Shown: positions 1 through 10,232 of the stretch, in pieces | Layout of the letters: each line of letters starts with the position of its first letter | Position numbering within the stretch: position 1 is the first letter of the stretch | Position numbers and translations under genes: made by a program | Assembly: GCA_028673005.1 (NCBI GenBank) | Contig: CM054114.1 | Span: 15,625,516-15,689,515, forward strand | Length of the DNA: 64,000 nucleotides | Origin: Tanypteryx hageni | Lineage: Eukaryota > Arthropoda > Insecta > Odonata > Petaluridae | Direction: 5' to 3' | Notes under the pieces: model-generated | What the model was told of the DNA's origin: nothing | Seen by the model: only the letters and a program-made list of their open reading frames with translations | The model's database searches: none

Positions 1-945
1 TCTCATGCTCTATTCCTACTGTTCAGCCAATTAAGCTATATCAAACAACACACACTTGATGTTCTTAAATGGTGCCAGGAAAATCAAGTGCTAACTGAAA
101 CAGTGCTATTCGGAACATGTACTTCCATAAGAAATGAAGTTATAAGATACAATTCATCCTTCAGATTCTATTAATGGAAATGAAAATAGGTAGTATTTTA
201 CAAATAATACACCAAAGTATTATTTGTTAACCATATTACGTAACATAAAATAGGTCATAATTTGCATTGCAATTATATTTTAAATTGAACAATAAAAGTT
301 GAATATAAATGAAGAACGGAGTAAAAGAAGATACCTGCGTCTACTTATATACACAGGGTGAGGCAATAGTCACTATACAGCCACAATTTTATTAAAAGAA
401 AATTGGAACATAATAACATAAGCAACATGACTGGAGATACTGTTCAATTAAGAGAAGGCTACCAATAAGACAAAAACAAAATCGTATATCGAAATCGAAA
501 TACGGATTCATAAAAGAACTATCACATGTGCTTGATAAATAAAGGAACATGGAATGAGACCAAATAAAGAAAAAATTCAAATACCTCGGTATTACATTTT
601 AAAAAACTGAACAATCAAAAAGGAAGCAATTCACAAAAAACAAATGTTGGCACTCTCCAGCTTTTAGTCTCCATAAAACCTCTAATTTAACCTCAAGAGT
701 TAAGTTTTCCCTCTTTTTCTCCTCTGACTGCCGGTTATGACACACGGACTTTTTATTTAAAGGGGAAATATAATTTAAACAAAGTTCACTCTATATTTTG
801 ACCTAAAAAGCATCGACAAGTGTACACAGAATCATCAAGCTACTGAAAATACTAACGTCAGAGGCGCTGTGCAGTGGACTTGTTAAATTACACCAGAAAT
901 TTTGAAGAGCATTAATGTGGAATGCGTGAGTGCAATTCGGTAAAA
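1..945. repeat. Copy A of a duplicated non-coding block (partner 36,250-40,317)
   Basis: Positions 1-332 align with 36,250-36,556 and positions 513-945 align with 39,845-40,317, with only point changes and short indels. The partner is split by a 3.3-kb insertion. In the partner locus this block lies immediately upstream (minus-strand sense) of the minisatellite exon of gene 2, so here it should sit in the same relative place in gene 1, whose matching exon would fall just outside the window. I see no ORF of its own. Confidence 0.85.
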
Positions 946-1006
946 GGTATTACATTATTTTCATTGTTAATGCAGAACAGTGTTAAAGCAGGGAGTGTGT
1001 GTAGCT

Positions 1007-1031
1007 TTATATATATATATATATATATATA
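1007..1031. repeat. (TA)n microsatellite
   Basis: An uninterrupted TA run ends directly before the Penelope-like hammerhead relic at 1,040. Confidence 0.95.
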
Positions 1032-1037
1032 CTCATT

Positions 1038-1070
1038 CACTGAAGAAGGGCATAGGCCCGATAAGCTTGC
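1038..1070 (+). ncRNA. Hammerhead-ribozyme-like relic of a Penelope-type element
   Basis: The plus strand shows CTGAAGA (1,040-1,046), one unpaired A, a helix II of GGGC/GCCC around an ATAG loop, then GATA and a short self-complementary AGCT helix III. This is the order of the hammerhead core used by Penelope-like elements, where position 7 is free. The GATA in place of GAAA breaks a conserved core position, so I read it as an inactive relic. The flanking text up to about 1,210 has no ORF. Confidence 0.45.
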
Positions 1071-1213
1071 GTGTGTTTTTCTTGTGTGCATGTTTTACGT
1101 GTCTCTTTGACGCCCCCAGCAGCCTGCCAACTTGGTCCCCAACTTGGTAAGTGTCCACTGGGCTTTCCTCAACACATTGTTCCCACCCTCATCACTACCT
1201 TTTCTTTTCCTTA

Positions 1214-1216
<3 letters not shown>

Positions 1217-1312
<96 letters not shown>

Positions 1313-1323
1313 ACATATATATG
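1217..1323. repeat. Compound (TA)n(TG)n microsatellite
   Basis: About 75 bp of TA is followed by about 20 bp of TG (1,292-1,311) and a short TA tail. It gives rise to artefactual ORFs on both strands rich in Tyr/Ile or Thr/His. A further TA run lies at 1,384-1,405. Confidence 0.97.
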
Positions 1324-1411
1324 TTTTGTTATAACCTATTATAGGCTTAACACATATTGTGTATCAAACAGAGAAATATCTTTTATTATATATATATATA
1401 TATATCGCTCA

Positions 1412-2440
1412 TCTGCTACAATAGTGACAACTCCGAAAATGCAATTTTTCAGGAGAGCAATTTGAAATTTCATTTTTTTTTACTTAAAATAAAACTATGA
1501 ATTATTATAAATTATTATATAACATGATTTCAGCATTCTCTGAACCTAATTAATGCATATTCATTTTACTTTTAGTGGGAATAGTAACCACTAAAACACT
1601 CCATTTTCAACCCCTATTTTGACTTACGACTTAATTCTTGTAAAATTTGAAAACTTTTTTCAGATGTAAGAAATTACTCAAAATAAAAATTGTTGAAAAA
1701 GTACGAAGTTATTATATTATAACATATTCTTATAATAATTTCAATTTATAGAACAGAGATTATTATAGAAATCACTGCAGTTTTGCTTTCCACTTTTAAA
1801 ATTCTTATGTCACCTATCTTTACAGTATCGCCTTCTGTATTCTTGCAAAAATTATTTCCAAATGTTGTACTTAATTTCTTCAAATCAAAAAATTGCTGTG
1901 ACACGGTCAATAACCTTATACGGTTCGCCTGTTTTCTTCACATATTTTCTCAGGCTTATAAATTGATCGGGAACATAAATTGGTTCTGATCATATGGACC
2001 TTCAAACTTCATTTTCAGTAATGGCGTTAAGCGAATCTCTTTCATCACCGAAAAATTCTAACACATTAAAACGTTACGACACAAAATCTGTGGTTATTGC
2101 AGAAAGAAATACGTCATTTATTTTTCACTAACAGAGCACAACTGAGATGTGTCATTATTCATGATAACCTACTCATACTTAAGGTAGATGCATATTATCA
2201 GGCATCGAACGTTTCAAGCACGTAGCATATCGGTTCTGAAAAATATTGTTGAATGGTTTTCAATTGATGTATTCATATTATACAGCACGTTACGTTTATG
2301 GCCGGTATTCTTGCTAAGAATATTTTGCCCGATACACGACGTGCTCGAACGTGCCCAACCGTAAAATGTGAATTACCATCAGTTTGGTTTCGTTCAGTAT
2401 CGTTCGAACCCAGCAGTGGTGAACGATGGTTCTTTGGTTG
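1412..2440. other. AT-rich stretch, nothing recognised
   Basis: No conserved ORF, repeat or inverted structure that I can support. Short ORFs here have no recognisable motifs. Confidence 0.6.
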
Positions 2441-2469
2441 GTGAAGAATAGTTTATTGCATTATATATT

Positions 2470-2691
2470 GTGTCCAAAGTCAAAGCAGTGAATATGCTGA
2501 AAAATGGAAAAGCTGCAGGTGTGGATGGCATAACGGGAGAGATGTTGAAGTATGGAGGTGATTTGCTTATGTGTTGGATGTGTGATCTGTGCAATCTGTG
2601 TGCAAGGAGTTCGAGAGTGCCTGCTGAATGGAAGGATGGTGTAATTGTGCCGTTCTACAAGTGTAAGGGAGATAGGACTGAATGTAAGAAT
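2470..2691 (+). pseudogene. Fragment of an RTE-like LINE reverse transcriptase
   Basis: The translation reads KAVNMLKNGKAAGVDGITGE, followed by EMLK..., PAEWKDGVIVPFYKCKGDR and TECKN. This is the N-terminal palm region of a non-LTR retrotransposon reverse transcriptase (conserved GKAAG-DGI, then P-EWK-G-I-P--K-KGD). The similarity stops at 2,691, where the reading frame runs straight into a different LINE. The ORF begins at a GTG, so the apparent start is not meaningful. It is a truncated fossil; no endonuclease or YADD box is present. RTE is my best clade guess from motif style. Confidence 0.75.
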
Positions 2692-4375
2692 TCGTTAACA
2701 ACAGGTGACAAGCATTGTGTAATAGGTGATTTTAATATTGATTTTTTAGATGAGAAAAATGTTAATTCTAGGGATTTTTTGCTACTCTTAAGTATGTTTG
2801 GTTGCAAATTTCTCATCAAGAAAACCACATGGCCAAGTAGTAACAGTTGTATAGACAATGTTATTACAAATACTGCAAATTCTACTGCTCATGTAGTAAT
2901 TGCCAAACTGTCAGACCATCATCCCATTATTTTTAACTGTATAAAGGAAATTTTGGAAGATAAAACCCCCATCAGGATGTGTAGGGATTTAAATATGAGT
3001 AACATAAATAGGTTTTGTAAGCACTTGAGTACGTTCAAATGGAATGAAATCCATGAGGATTGTGAGGATTCTGTATGTTACTTTCTTAACTTTAGAATAT
3101 TTTTATGGGTAACTTTGAGCTCTTTTTTTCCCTACATTACTAATAAAAAAATATTAAACAGAAAGAAAAGGCTACCCTGGTACACAGACAATCTAATATT
3201 AAAGAAAGAAAATATCTTTAAAATTTCAAGGCAAATATCCGATCAAAACTGCCACGAAAGAATATAAATTAGCAATAAATAAAGCAAAACTAGAATATAA
3301 TGACAGGTTGATACTCCAATAATAAGTCCAAGCAAAGCTGGTCTATCATAAACTCTACAAAAAGTATAAAATCCAAGCAAAACTCCTTGTCACCACAGGT
3401 ATTTTGTAAGTATTGGGAATTATCTGTCACAAATACACATAAAAATTTCACTCAAAATACTAATGATTTTGTTTCCTATCTTAAAAATGCAAAACTAAGT
3501 GACATAAACTGTAAAATGCTAGAAATTGTGGCAAACCTTCTTTTCTTCATGGTTTGCCTGTAATAAATTGAGCCTCAATGTTACCAAAAACCAGCATATG
3601 CATTTTAACCAATCCAAAAGTCTCTTAAATAGAAATGAAGCAGGCAAACTTCTAGGAATAGTTTTGGACCCTGGGCTAACTTGGAACAAGCACCTTGAAT
3701 AGTACTTAAAAAACAAATTGCCAAAATTAATACACCTTTTAACAAGATTAAGGACAGAAGTATCTATCCTATGATACCCTCAGATGCGCCTATTTAACTT
3801 TATTTCATATTGTTATGTTTTACAGAATTCTATTACTAAACAGATATTCTGTATGCAGAAAAAGACAATTAGAATTATACACAATCTCAAACTAAGAGAA
3901 CATTGTAGAGATGCTTTTAGATGTAGCAATATCTTAACATTATTCTTTGTGTATATCTTGGAAGCCCCTTGTTATGTTCACTCTGGCTTCAAAAATGTTG
4001 TACATGGCGATATTCACAAATATGAAAAGAGATATTGTAAAAATATTGATATGAAATACTGTGGGCTTGCAACAAGCCAAAATGATTATGAATATTCTAG
4101 TAAAGAACTGCACAATTCACTCCCTATTAAATTCAAATCTATGCCTGCAATCATATTTAAAAGAAATGTTAAGGATATAATGTTAAAAGGTCCTTATTAT
4201 AGTATAAATGAGTTTCTCTCAGAAAAATTGTAAAATTTTTCATAAATGGTGGCTTTTGTATTGTAGTGTTGTGCACTTTTATTCATTGTATTTTACTGTA
4301 TTTTTTATTGACTATGCTCTTGACAATGCAATGCCTCATACTGGGGACACAGCAGCAAATTATTATTATTATAAC
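2692..4375 (+). mobile_element. Jockey-like LINE, internally deleted, with intact-looking 3' end
   Basis: From 2,692 the frame encodes part of an AP-endonuclease domain (VIGDFNIDFL near its start, SDHHPIIF near its end), then a linker to 3,267. After a decayed stretch at 3,268-3,510 the reverse-transcriptase C-terminal part resumes with LGIVLDPGLTWNKHL around 3,655 and a C-terminal ORF at 3,784-4,233 that contains QKKTIRIIH and FKRNVKDIMLK. The central RT palm with the YADD box is missing. The 3' end is marked by a short (ATT)n tail at about 4,359-4,373. The 5' end lies directly inside an older RTE fragment, so this LINE inserted into, or recombined with, that fragment. It is non-functional. 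Confidence 0.8.
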
Positions 4376-4426
4376 AGAAAATGAATCTCGACTTGACAAT
4401 TGCATTCACAACTACAAACGTTTTAA

Positions 4427-5657
4427 CCCTTCCCATGTCGCTAAAATATACAGAGATTATAATTTCCTGTTCATTTTTTTCAGATATAATTTTTTGAAAA
4501 TGGGTATTTTTTTTAAAGCCAAATCAGTCAACTACATATTCATATATATGAAAACTGCACTTATAACATATATATTATAGATATGAGGTAGTTATTACTC
4601 TCCAAGTATGATGTTGTTTAGCAGTGATTTTTCTAAAACTGGTGGTGCATCTCTGAATACTGTCTCTAACTAACACTATTAAATATATACACTATTTACA
4701 GTTAATTGAATATTTACATCTGTTTGCACTCCGCTACTCCTCAAATATTTTTCTTTGTGTGATAGTCCTCAATGCAATTGGAAAATAGCATGAGAAAATC
4801 ATTTAAAGAAAAAACATCGCCAAAAAATTGCATTTGCTTGATCCATTCTGTACTGAAATATTCTTGTATTTCAGTCTTTGGATTTAGGCCCATGTTTATA
4901 ATTACGCCAAGGAAGGCCTCGATATCACAAGATTCACTACTCTTCCAATTAGCTAGACGTGATGTAGGCGAATTCTGCTTGGGCAATTTTCTGTTTTTGC
5001 CGTAGAGATTGGTTTCGTCGCGTATTAGACTGATCATTTCATCTCCAAAAAAAAGTCGGAAATATTGTATAGGTTCGCTGTGAATATTAAAATCACTTGG
5101 AAGAATTATTCCCGGTGTAACCTCACAAAAATTAGGTTGAAAACTTGGAGCAGGGTCATTAGAAACAATGTCCAACCAACCTGTCGTAAGTCTCGGCATA
5201 GGTTCACCATTTAACACGATTTCCTTCTCATCTTCGTCAAATTCCCTTTCACTATTCATCAGACTATCTGATTCATCACTAAAACTATGGAAATATTCTT
5301 CATGATCACTTATTTCAGCTAATAATTGGACCAAATCCGATAGCGATACTTCCAAGTCCGCCATGACGGATGTTTACGTTCTCAAAAAGGAAATTCAAGT
5401 TCGAAAAATGTAAATTTTATGGGTTATTTTGACTTACTCGGTGGTTTGACGTCACTACCAGTATTCTCTTTGGAAAGCGACCATCTCCTGCCGTCTAGTA
5501 TCACTTACGGAAGGTAGAGTAAAAGCTATGTTAGTGAATGGCAGAATGCGGAATATATCGTATACGACACGGAACAGCAGGCATGCGGAATATGTCGCAA
5601 AGGACATGCAAGGGAAAAACGCAAATGCGGAATATATCGTATTCGACAAGGGAAGGG
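4427..5657 (-). mobile_element. Non-autonomous piggyBac element, 1.23 kb, with TTAA target sites
   Basis: The left end reads TTAA then CCCTTCCCATGTCG (4,423-4,440) and the right end is its inverse, CGACAAGGGAAGGG then TTAA (to 5,661). Inverted repeats beginning CCCTTCCC, with TTAA duplicated on both sides, define a piggyBac insertion. Inside the right end the motif GCGGAATATATCGTA occurs three times in varied form (about 5,554, 5,583 and 5,628), probably subterminal transposase-binding repeats. The only gene left is a truncated transposase (4,741-5,364). Confidence 0.9.
4741..5364 (-). CDS. Truncated piggyBac transposase (N-terminal 207 residues)
   Basis: The ORF starts at a true ATG close to the right end of the element and ends in TGA. 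It opens with an acidic region (Ser/Asp/Glu-rich, about residues 15-50), then the DDE_Tnp_1_7-type N-terminal domain: PIQYFRLFFGDEMISLIRDE around residues 100-120, then NLYG, and the helix SCDIEAFLGVIINMGLNPK about 145-165. Full piggyBac transposases are about 550-600 residues; the catalytic Asp residues lie beyond the point where this one stops. The frame is uninterrupted, so the element could still express an N-terminal fragment that might act as a repressor or be a domesticated remnant, but the simplest reading is a deletion derivative. Transposition would need a transposase supplied elsewhere. Confidence 0.8.
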   Translation of the reverse strand: MADLEVSLSDLVQLLAEISDHEEYFHSFSDESDSLMNSEREFDEDEKEIVLNGEPMPRLTTGWLDIVSNDPAPSFQPNFCEVTPGIILPSDFNIHSEPIQYFRLFFGDEMISLIRDETNLYGKNRKLPKQNSPTSRLANWKSSESCDIEAFLGVIINMGLNPKTEIQEYFSTEWIKQMQFFGDVFSLNDFLMLFSNCIEDYHTKKNI

Positions 5658-5814
5658 TTAAAACTTTTCCATAATGCTTCCTTAAAACTACTATTCAAAT
5701 TGCATTCCTTAAATTAAAATAACCTTTAGTGGGTTTCAAAATAAATGAAAATATTTTAATAACAAATGAGGACGTACAGCAGTTTCCCTCGGCACAGTAG
5801 TGCTTAACGTCATA

Positions 5815-6560
5815 TTCATAGTTACAGAAAAATTTTAATTGTGCTAGCTCTGTATAGTCGACCCGGTTAAAATATGTTTTCTTGGTTATTTATTTATATG
5901 AAGATTATATATACCTAATTGGGATAAAATCGTTGACGTGAGTTCTCTAGAAATACGCAAAAAAAACTAATATTATTTTAATTTTTACTGTGACAGCCCT
6001 GCGCTTTAGCTACGCTTTACACATCTTCATTTCATTATGGTAAATCTTACAAATTTTATATAAAAAATTTAGTTTAAATCCGTTCAGCGAATTCCATCAA
6101 AATCCATAATTACTAAAAGGATTCAATTGCAATTATGGCACACCTGTTCGATTGATCCGGTCCAAATATGTTATTATGGTTTTATATGTATGTGTACATT
6201 GTAAATATTAAATTTGGGTAAAACTGATGAGGACAGTTCAACTCAAATACTTGTAAAAATAATGTTTTTATTACTTGCATTGTGGCAGCTCTGCTTTCCA
6301 TATATAAACTAAATGCATTGATTTTTGTTTTTTGTGTTGCACACCTTTTTCATACTAAATTTCGTTGAACTCGCTTAAGCCAATTCCTCCCAAATTCATA
6401 ATTACTGAGAAGTTTAACTATGCAATTGTGGCACCCCTGCTGAGTCGATCCGTTCGAAATATGTCAATTTGGTCATTAAAGGAATTTCATATTTATACAA
6501 CATTTTATTGGGGAACTGGGTAAGGAAGAAAAGAACCACTGCTGATAGTTGGAATTATTA
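5815..6560. repeat. Degenerate tandem repeat, about 290-bp monomer, about 2.5 copies
   Basis: The phrase around CAATTGTGGCAC followed by a GTCGATCCG-type motif and AAATATGT recurs near 5,835, 6,125 and 6,420, giving a period of about 290-295 bp. Monomers are well diverged. A related sequence forms the inside of the inverted-repeat element at 40,678-41,245, so this array probably derives from that family. No ORF. Confidence 0.7.
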
Positions 6561-6594
6561 AGGGAGTAACCAGATACAATATGCATACGTTGAC

Positions 6595-7842
6595 TACATT
6601 TTCCGATTCAAAATTCGGGACGTATGGTCCAACATAAAAATTTTCCGATTTGTGAATTTCTTTTTCTGAAAAATCCTACAAAAGTATAACAATTAAATAA
6701 CATATAACGAATCGCCTTCATCGAAAAGAATAAAATAATATGACAATATATTAAATTCAGCAAAAAAATATTTATATATGTATTACCAATTAATACAACA
6801 TTTTTGTTTTTATTTTCGTCCTTTATCTACTGTTGAAGTGGATGGCGTTTTGTTTCCCTCGTTTTTGTTGGAAGAACACAGATTCCTCAATGATGTGTAG
6901 TTTATTGTTCTTAAGTTTTTTCAAACATCTTTTGGCAAGTCTCGCAATAATTCATTCGGATTATCAAGAGAGATGATATGGCATCACTATTAAGCGATGG
7001 CTTATCCGTTCCTCAAATGTTGTTAATAAGCAAAAATGACCTTTCTATCCGCAGCGTTAGTACCCGGCAAAGAGACGATGAATTAGCACATTTTCTGTGC
7101 TTGGAATATTAATGTTTTCACGACAAAAATCTATAAGTATGCACATTTAACCATCTCTGATCTGTAGATAATTACTCCATGTCCCATTCGGCTAGCGCGT
7201 TCTCATTAAGATATAAATTATGGACACACACACAGTTCATTAAAAAGATCATCTTGATGGATGGCTGGAATGAATGCAGCCTTCCCTAGTTTTACGAACT
7301 ACCATTTTACCATTATACATGCGCAAAAATTCACTTGCGACTTCCCCTCCATTTTGGAAATTGCATCAACATTGTGTAATAATCAGAACCAAAGTTCTCT
7401 GACTTAGGATCTTCGGCTAATTTCGGAAGAATAACGGGGGCATTTTCAACTTATAAAAAAACAAGCTGTTGTACCATTATTAGTATTTATTTTTCAAGAG
7501 TAGGCATCAGTCTCAGAAATCTTGTGCTCGTATGCGACAAAATTTGTCGTTAAAATCACAAAATGATTTCAGTGCCTCCACTCGTACCCGTGTCAATGTG
7601 AACAAATCTGAATATTTTTACAATACCAACTTCCACAGACCGCTTTAATGTAAATGTGTTCCGTGCAACCAATCCCCACAAATGTTCGACTACAGTTGTG
7701 CGATAATTTCCGGAAAAGATTCTTAGAACCTGTACTTTTTGCACCTCCAATGTTAGTACCTATTGGTAGTATCAGCAGGCATGCTAACAATCCTATCAAT
7801 CTTAACAAGTTTTGGGAAGTGAGATATAATTTAATACATTAA
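6595..7842 (-). mobile_element. hAT transposon relic, 3' half, minus strand
   Basis: This stretch is the reverse complement of the 3' portion of the relic at 50,040-51,845. Shared pieces include the coding region VKIFRFVH...TGTSGG (7,556-7,750 minus), the ISADNTNT-type region near 7,790, and the AT-rich 3' tail. Both copies end at the same sequence, AAAATTCGGGAC (6,609 here), which I take as the terminal repeat. The 5' part is missing after about 7,842. Multiple frameshifts make it non-functional. Confidence 0.75.
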
Positions 7843-7951
7843 AATCTTAGAGAGAGAGAAATATTTTCATCTATGATTGGCACCATCAAATACATTCACG
7901 CATCAGAGTAAATATATTCAGAAAAATCAGAACATCGTGGTAAACACTCAC

Positions 7952-8002
7952 GTGTTGCTGGTCCTGTTGTTTTTTAAGTATTCTGGCTGGAATCACTTCA
8001 TT
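7952..8002 (-). CDS. Gene 1, phase-0 mini-exon of the cytoplasmic tail
   Basis: On the minus strand an acceptor (ATTCAG at 8,003-8,008) is followed by 51 nt encoding NEVIPARILKKQQDQQH and then the donor GTGAGT (7,951-7,946). The exon is 17 codons, phase 0 at both ends. Its position, sequence and flanking introns match the mini-exon at 53,600-53,656 (shared N-E at the start, Q-Q-H at the end and the identical donor). Intron sequence on both sides is also conserved between the two loci, which shows it came by segmental duplication. It would extend the tail of the membrane protein encoded by the next exon upstream (8,215-8,378). Function unknown. Confidence 0.65.
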
Positions 8003-8214
8003 CTGAATAAGAGTACAACAACGTAATTATGTAGATATGAAATGAAGTGGATGAAGTTTCTCAATATATATAAATAAATACATAAATGATACTTTGGGAT
8101 CCGAAGGCGGATCAGAGCAGAAACATTTCTGTTATTAACAGCATAAAATAACGTATTAGAAGGGTTTATAAGATAAGAGAAGAAGAAGAATGTAATCGCA
8201 AGTATTATACTTAC

Positions 8215-8378
8215 AGGCAAATTGGCGGTATCGTACACTACGTCAGGCACGCCGTCTTCAACAGACCATCTCCTTCGGCGCCCGACGCAGTACCGCCTGT
8301 AAAGTCTCCAGATCCACCACGCTATAAGAGCGCCAGCTATGAAAATGGCCAGCCCTAGGGCCAAATAATCACCAAAAT
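8215..8378 (-). CDS. Gene 1, transmembrane exon of an unrecognised membrane protein
   Basis: The minus strand shows a polypyrimidine acceptor ending TCTTCAG, 164 nt of coding sequence and the donor GTAAGT. The exon starts with two bases of a split codon and ends in phase 0. It encodes about 20 hydrophobic residues (LALGLAIFIAGALIA) followed by WWIWRLYRRYCVGRRRRW and SVEDG; the strong positive charge after the helix predicts a cytoplasmic C-terminus. The paralogous exon at 60,829-60,968 keeps the WWIW, RYC-GRR and VEDG positions, the phases and the donor GTAAGTATAATAC. The apparent ATG-less start read from the raw ORF is an artefact: upstream residues come from another exon. I do not recognise the family; conservation of protein motifs across diverged paralogs supports real coding. 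Confidence 0.7.
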
Positions 8379-8466
8379 CTGAAGACACAAATGAGAAAAG
8401 AATTTCGGATTTAACGTATGTCGACGGCTTTGCTCTTTCTTTTACATTTTGAACTATTCAAATATT

Positions 8467-9032
8467 TAAGTAAAAAAGAGCGAGCTACACTGGCAAATAT
8501 ATAAAATGTAAGCGAAGGAAATTTTCCAAAGCCAGTCAAACTGATAAAACCCGGTTAAAAGGCCGGATAAAAACAGTGGAACCCGGATAAAAACCGGATA
8601 AAAACCCAATACGTATTTCGGCTACAGAATAACCATCATCAGGGGTTAAAAAAACGGGGGGAAGCGGGACTTGAGAGAGGGCAACTGAAACCAAGACCAG
8701 TGGCACGCTCTCAAGTGGATGTCCAGGGCTGTGTCTGTGTATTTATACCTGGTTGGTGGGCAGGGGGGGGAGAAGAAAAAGGGGGGGACCTAGATGATGG
8801 GAGAAAAAGGGGGGGAGGTTAGTTTAAAAAGAACGCTGTTTATTACCCCTAACTCGTTATTCATCAGGGTGTGTCTGTATTTATGAATGTGTAAGCTTTC
8901 TGTTGCGTCGAGTTTGGTATTTGGGACTTGTTTAAGCAGTTTGAGGTTATTTGTGTCTAATGGGTGTTTTTATCCGGCCTTTTAACCGGGTTTTATCAGT
9001 TTGACTGGCTTTGGAAAATTTCCTTCGCTTAT
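8467..9032 (-). mobile_element. Penelope-derived short element with inverted ends and 11-bp target duplication
   Basis: The 566-bp unit is flanked by the direct repeat ATTCAAATATT at 8,456-8,466 and 9,033-9,043. About 65 bp at each end (8,509-8,573 and 8,963-9,030) are near-perfect inverted repeats containing AAAACCCGGTTAAAAGGCC. A hammerhead-like fold lies at the left end. The paralogous intron at about 61,045 lacks the unit and so represents the empty site. There is no ORF; the inside has poly-G patches. Terminal repeats in inverse orientation and hammerhead motifs are characteristic of Penelope-like retroelements. Confidence 0.75.
8600..8655 (-). ncRNA. Hammerhead ribozyme-like motif
   Basis: Reading the minus strand: AACCC (helix I), CTGATGA (8,642-8,636), an unpaired T, helix II GGTTA/TAGCC around TTCTG, GAAA (8,619-8,616), a loop-less helix III TAC/GTA, the dinucleotide TT at the cleavage position, then GGGTT closing helix I. 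All invariant core bases are present. The extra base after CTGATGA departs from the textbook core but recurs in the other copies in this window. A very short helix III is known for Penelope hammerheads, which are thought to work as dimers. Confidence 0.65.
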
Positions 9033-9339
9033 ATTCAAATATTGTCAAAAAGAAAAGAATTTCTTAAAAGTATATTTTGTATTAACTCATAAACCTACTT
9101 TTATAGTTTCAAGCTAAGAAAGATGTTGTAGGGGATAGGATTATATAAGTAATTTACTGGTTGTGTATGCATTAATAGTTAGTCTTTGTACCGAGGACGA
9201 ATGCTTCGAAAGACGGACGGACACAGCTAAGGTTAAATGAGCAAAATTATCCTAGGAAACGAATAAAACAAAATCCAAGTTGATTTGGATATCGAGAAAG
9301 GAAAAACTTGAACGTAAGTTGGAAAGCCATCGGAACCAG

Positions 9340-9440
9340 TTTCAGATCGTAAAGTAAAGCACCTTGCTAGTATGATAACGAGAGGATCAAAATGTACCGA
9401 TGAAATTAGGGCTAGAATAGCGATCGTTAATTGCAACGAG
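9340..9440 (+). mobile_element. LINE reverse-transcriptase tail fragment inside the duplicated intron
   Basis: The plus strand encodes SMITRGSKCTDEIRARIAI, the typical C-terminal reverse-transcriptase segment of RTE/L1-like LINEs. The same fragment occurs at 61,433-61,530 in the paralogous intron (ESIMTREAKCTDKIRTRIAK). It was therefore present before the gene duplication. Confidence 0.6.
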
Positions 9441-9625
9441 AAGTAACATTTAATGCATTTAATTAAAATTCCACTAATCAACTGAGCTAGGCTACGTTCC
9501 GAGTTCTGAAATATGCCAGATTTTCAATAATATTGGTGAAAAACAAGTTAATTACCTCTCCCGCCCATTATTTGCTCCTTCTTCCTTCGTTTTTCAACAA
9601 GAATGATCAAGTTCTGAATCGTGTG

Positions 9626-9639
9626 GTTTCCACGGTAAC
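9626..9639 (+). promoter_or_regulatory. Candidate X-box (RFX-type) site upstream of gene 1
   Basis: GTTTCCACGGTAAC fits the two-half-site RFX X-box pattern (GYTNCC, short spacer, RGNAAC). The paralogous position in gene 2 (61,999-62,012) reads GTTGCCACAACGGC, which keeps only the first half site. This is a pattern match only. Confidence 0.3.
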
Positions 9640-10008
9640 GGCCAACAGAGACGACACAAGAAATAAGCCTCCATTGTTGGATATAATCAATTTAGAAAAC
9701 AAGATAAATTTAAAGTCTAAGCACTGCTAAGGGATATATATTTGAACCGATGCCAAAGAAATACAGAATTTGCCTTAGAACAATCGGAAAATTGAATTAT
9801 TATTTAACTCATACATACCTCAAATGAGATGAAGTACGTTAATCTTTACACTCACGCTCACTCCTTCGTCGTAAATTATTTATGTCTTTTAAATTACAAA
9901 AGCTGAGTGCACACGTATTTTAGTTCACTTTTTCGTTCTGAATAATCCATTTCCTTTCAATTAATATGTTCAGTAGGCGCGATAAAGAAAATAAAACTTA
10001 TTACTTAC

Positions 10009-10030
10009 AATTAGATCTTGTTTTCTTCAT
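10009..10030 (-). CDS. Gene 1, candidate first coding exon
   Basis: The minus strand reads ATG AAG AAA ACA AGA TCT AAT T and then the donor GTAAGT (10,008-10,003). One base is left over, which joins the two bases opening the transmembrane exon at 8,378 to make a Tyr codon, so the predicted start is MKKTRSNY followed directly by the membrane exon. The matching site in the gene 2 locus (near 62,440) has lost both the ATG and the donor. The short size means the call rests only on phase and splice agreement. The intron it implies contains the Penelope insertion. Confidence 0.4.
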
Positions 10031-10232
10031 TTGTTACGAAGGTTGTTTTCGTTGACAAAAACAAACAGGAGGGAAAAGTATGTCTCTGCATAACATAATA
10101 ATAAGACGACCCAAACAGAACTAACGATGCGAGCTTTCTAATTAATCATTTATTTAATACCTACTTATATTGGCTCTAACAGCTTTAAAATCACCGCAGA
10201 TATGTTGCTCCTTATGTTCTCAAATTTCATAA

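Noticed and set aside
1095..1465. Overlapping ORFs rich in Tyr/Ile and Thr/His on both strands
   Set aside because: They are translations of the (TA)n(TG)n microsatellite.
2470..3267. 265-residue ORF as one gene
   Set aside because: It is a chance in-frame joining of an RTE fragment and a different LINE at 2,692, with a non-ATG start.
7993..8388. 131-residue ORF as a single-exon gene
   Set aside because: It runs through a GTAAGT donor into intron sequence and starts at GTG; the paralog shows the exon is 8,215-8,378.
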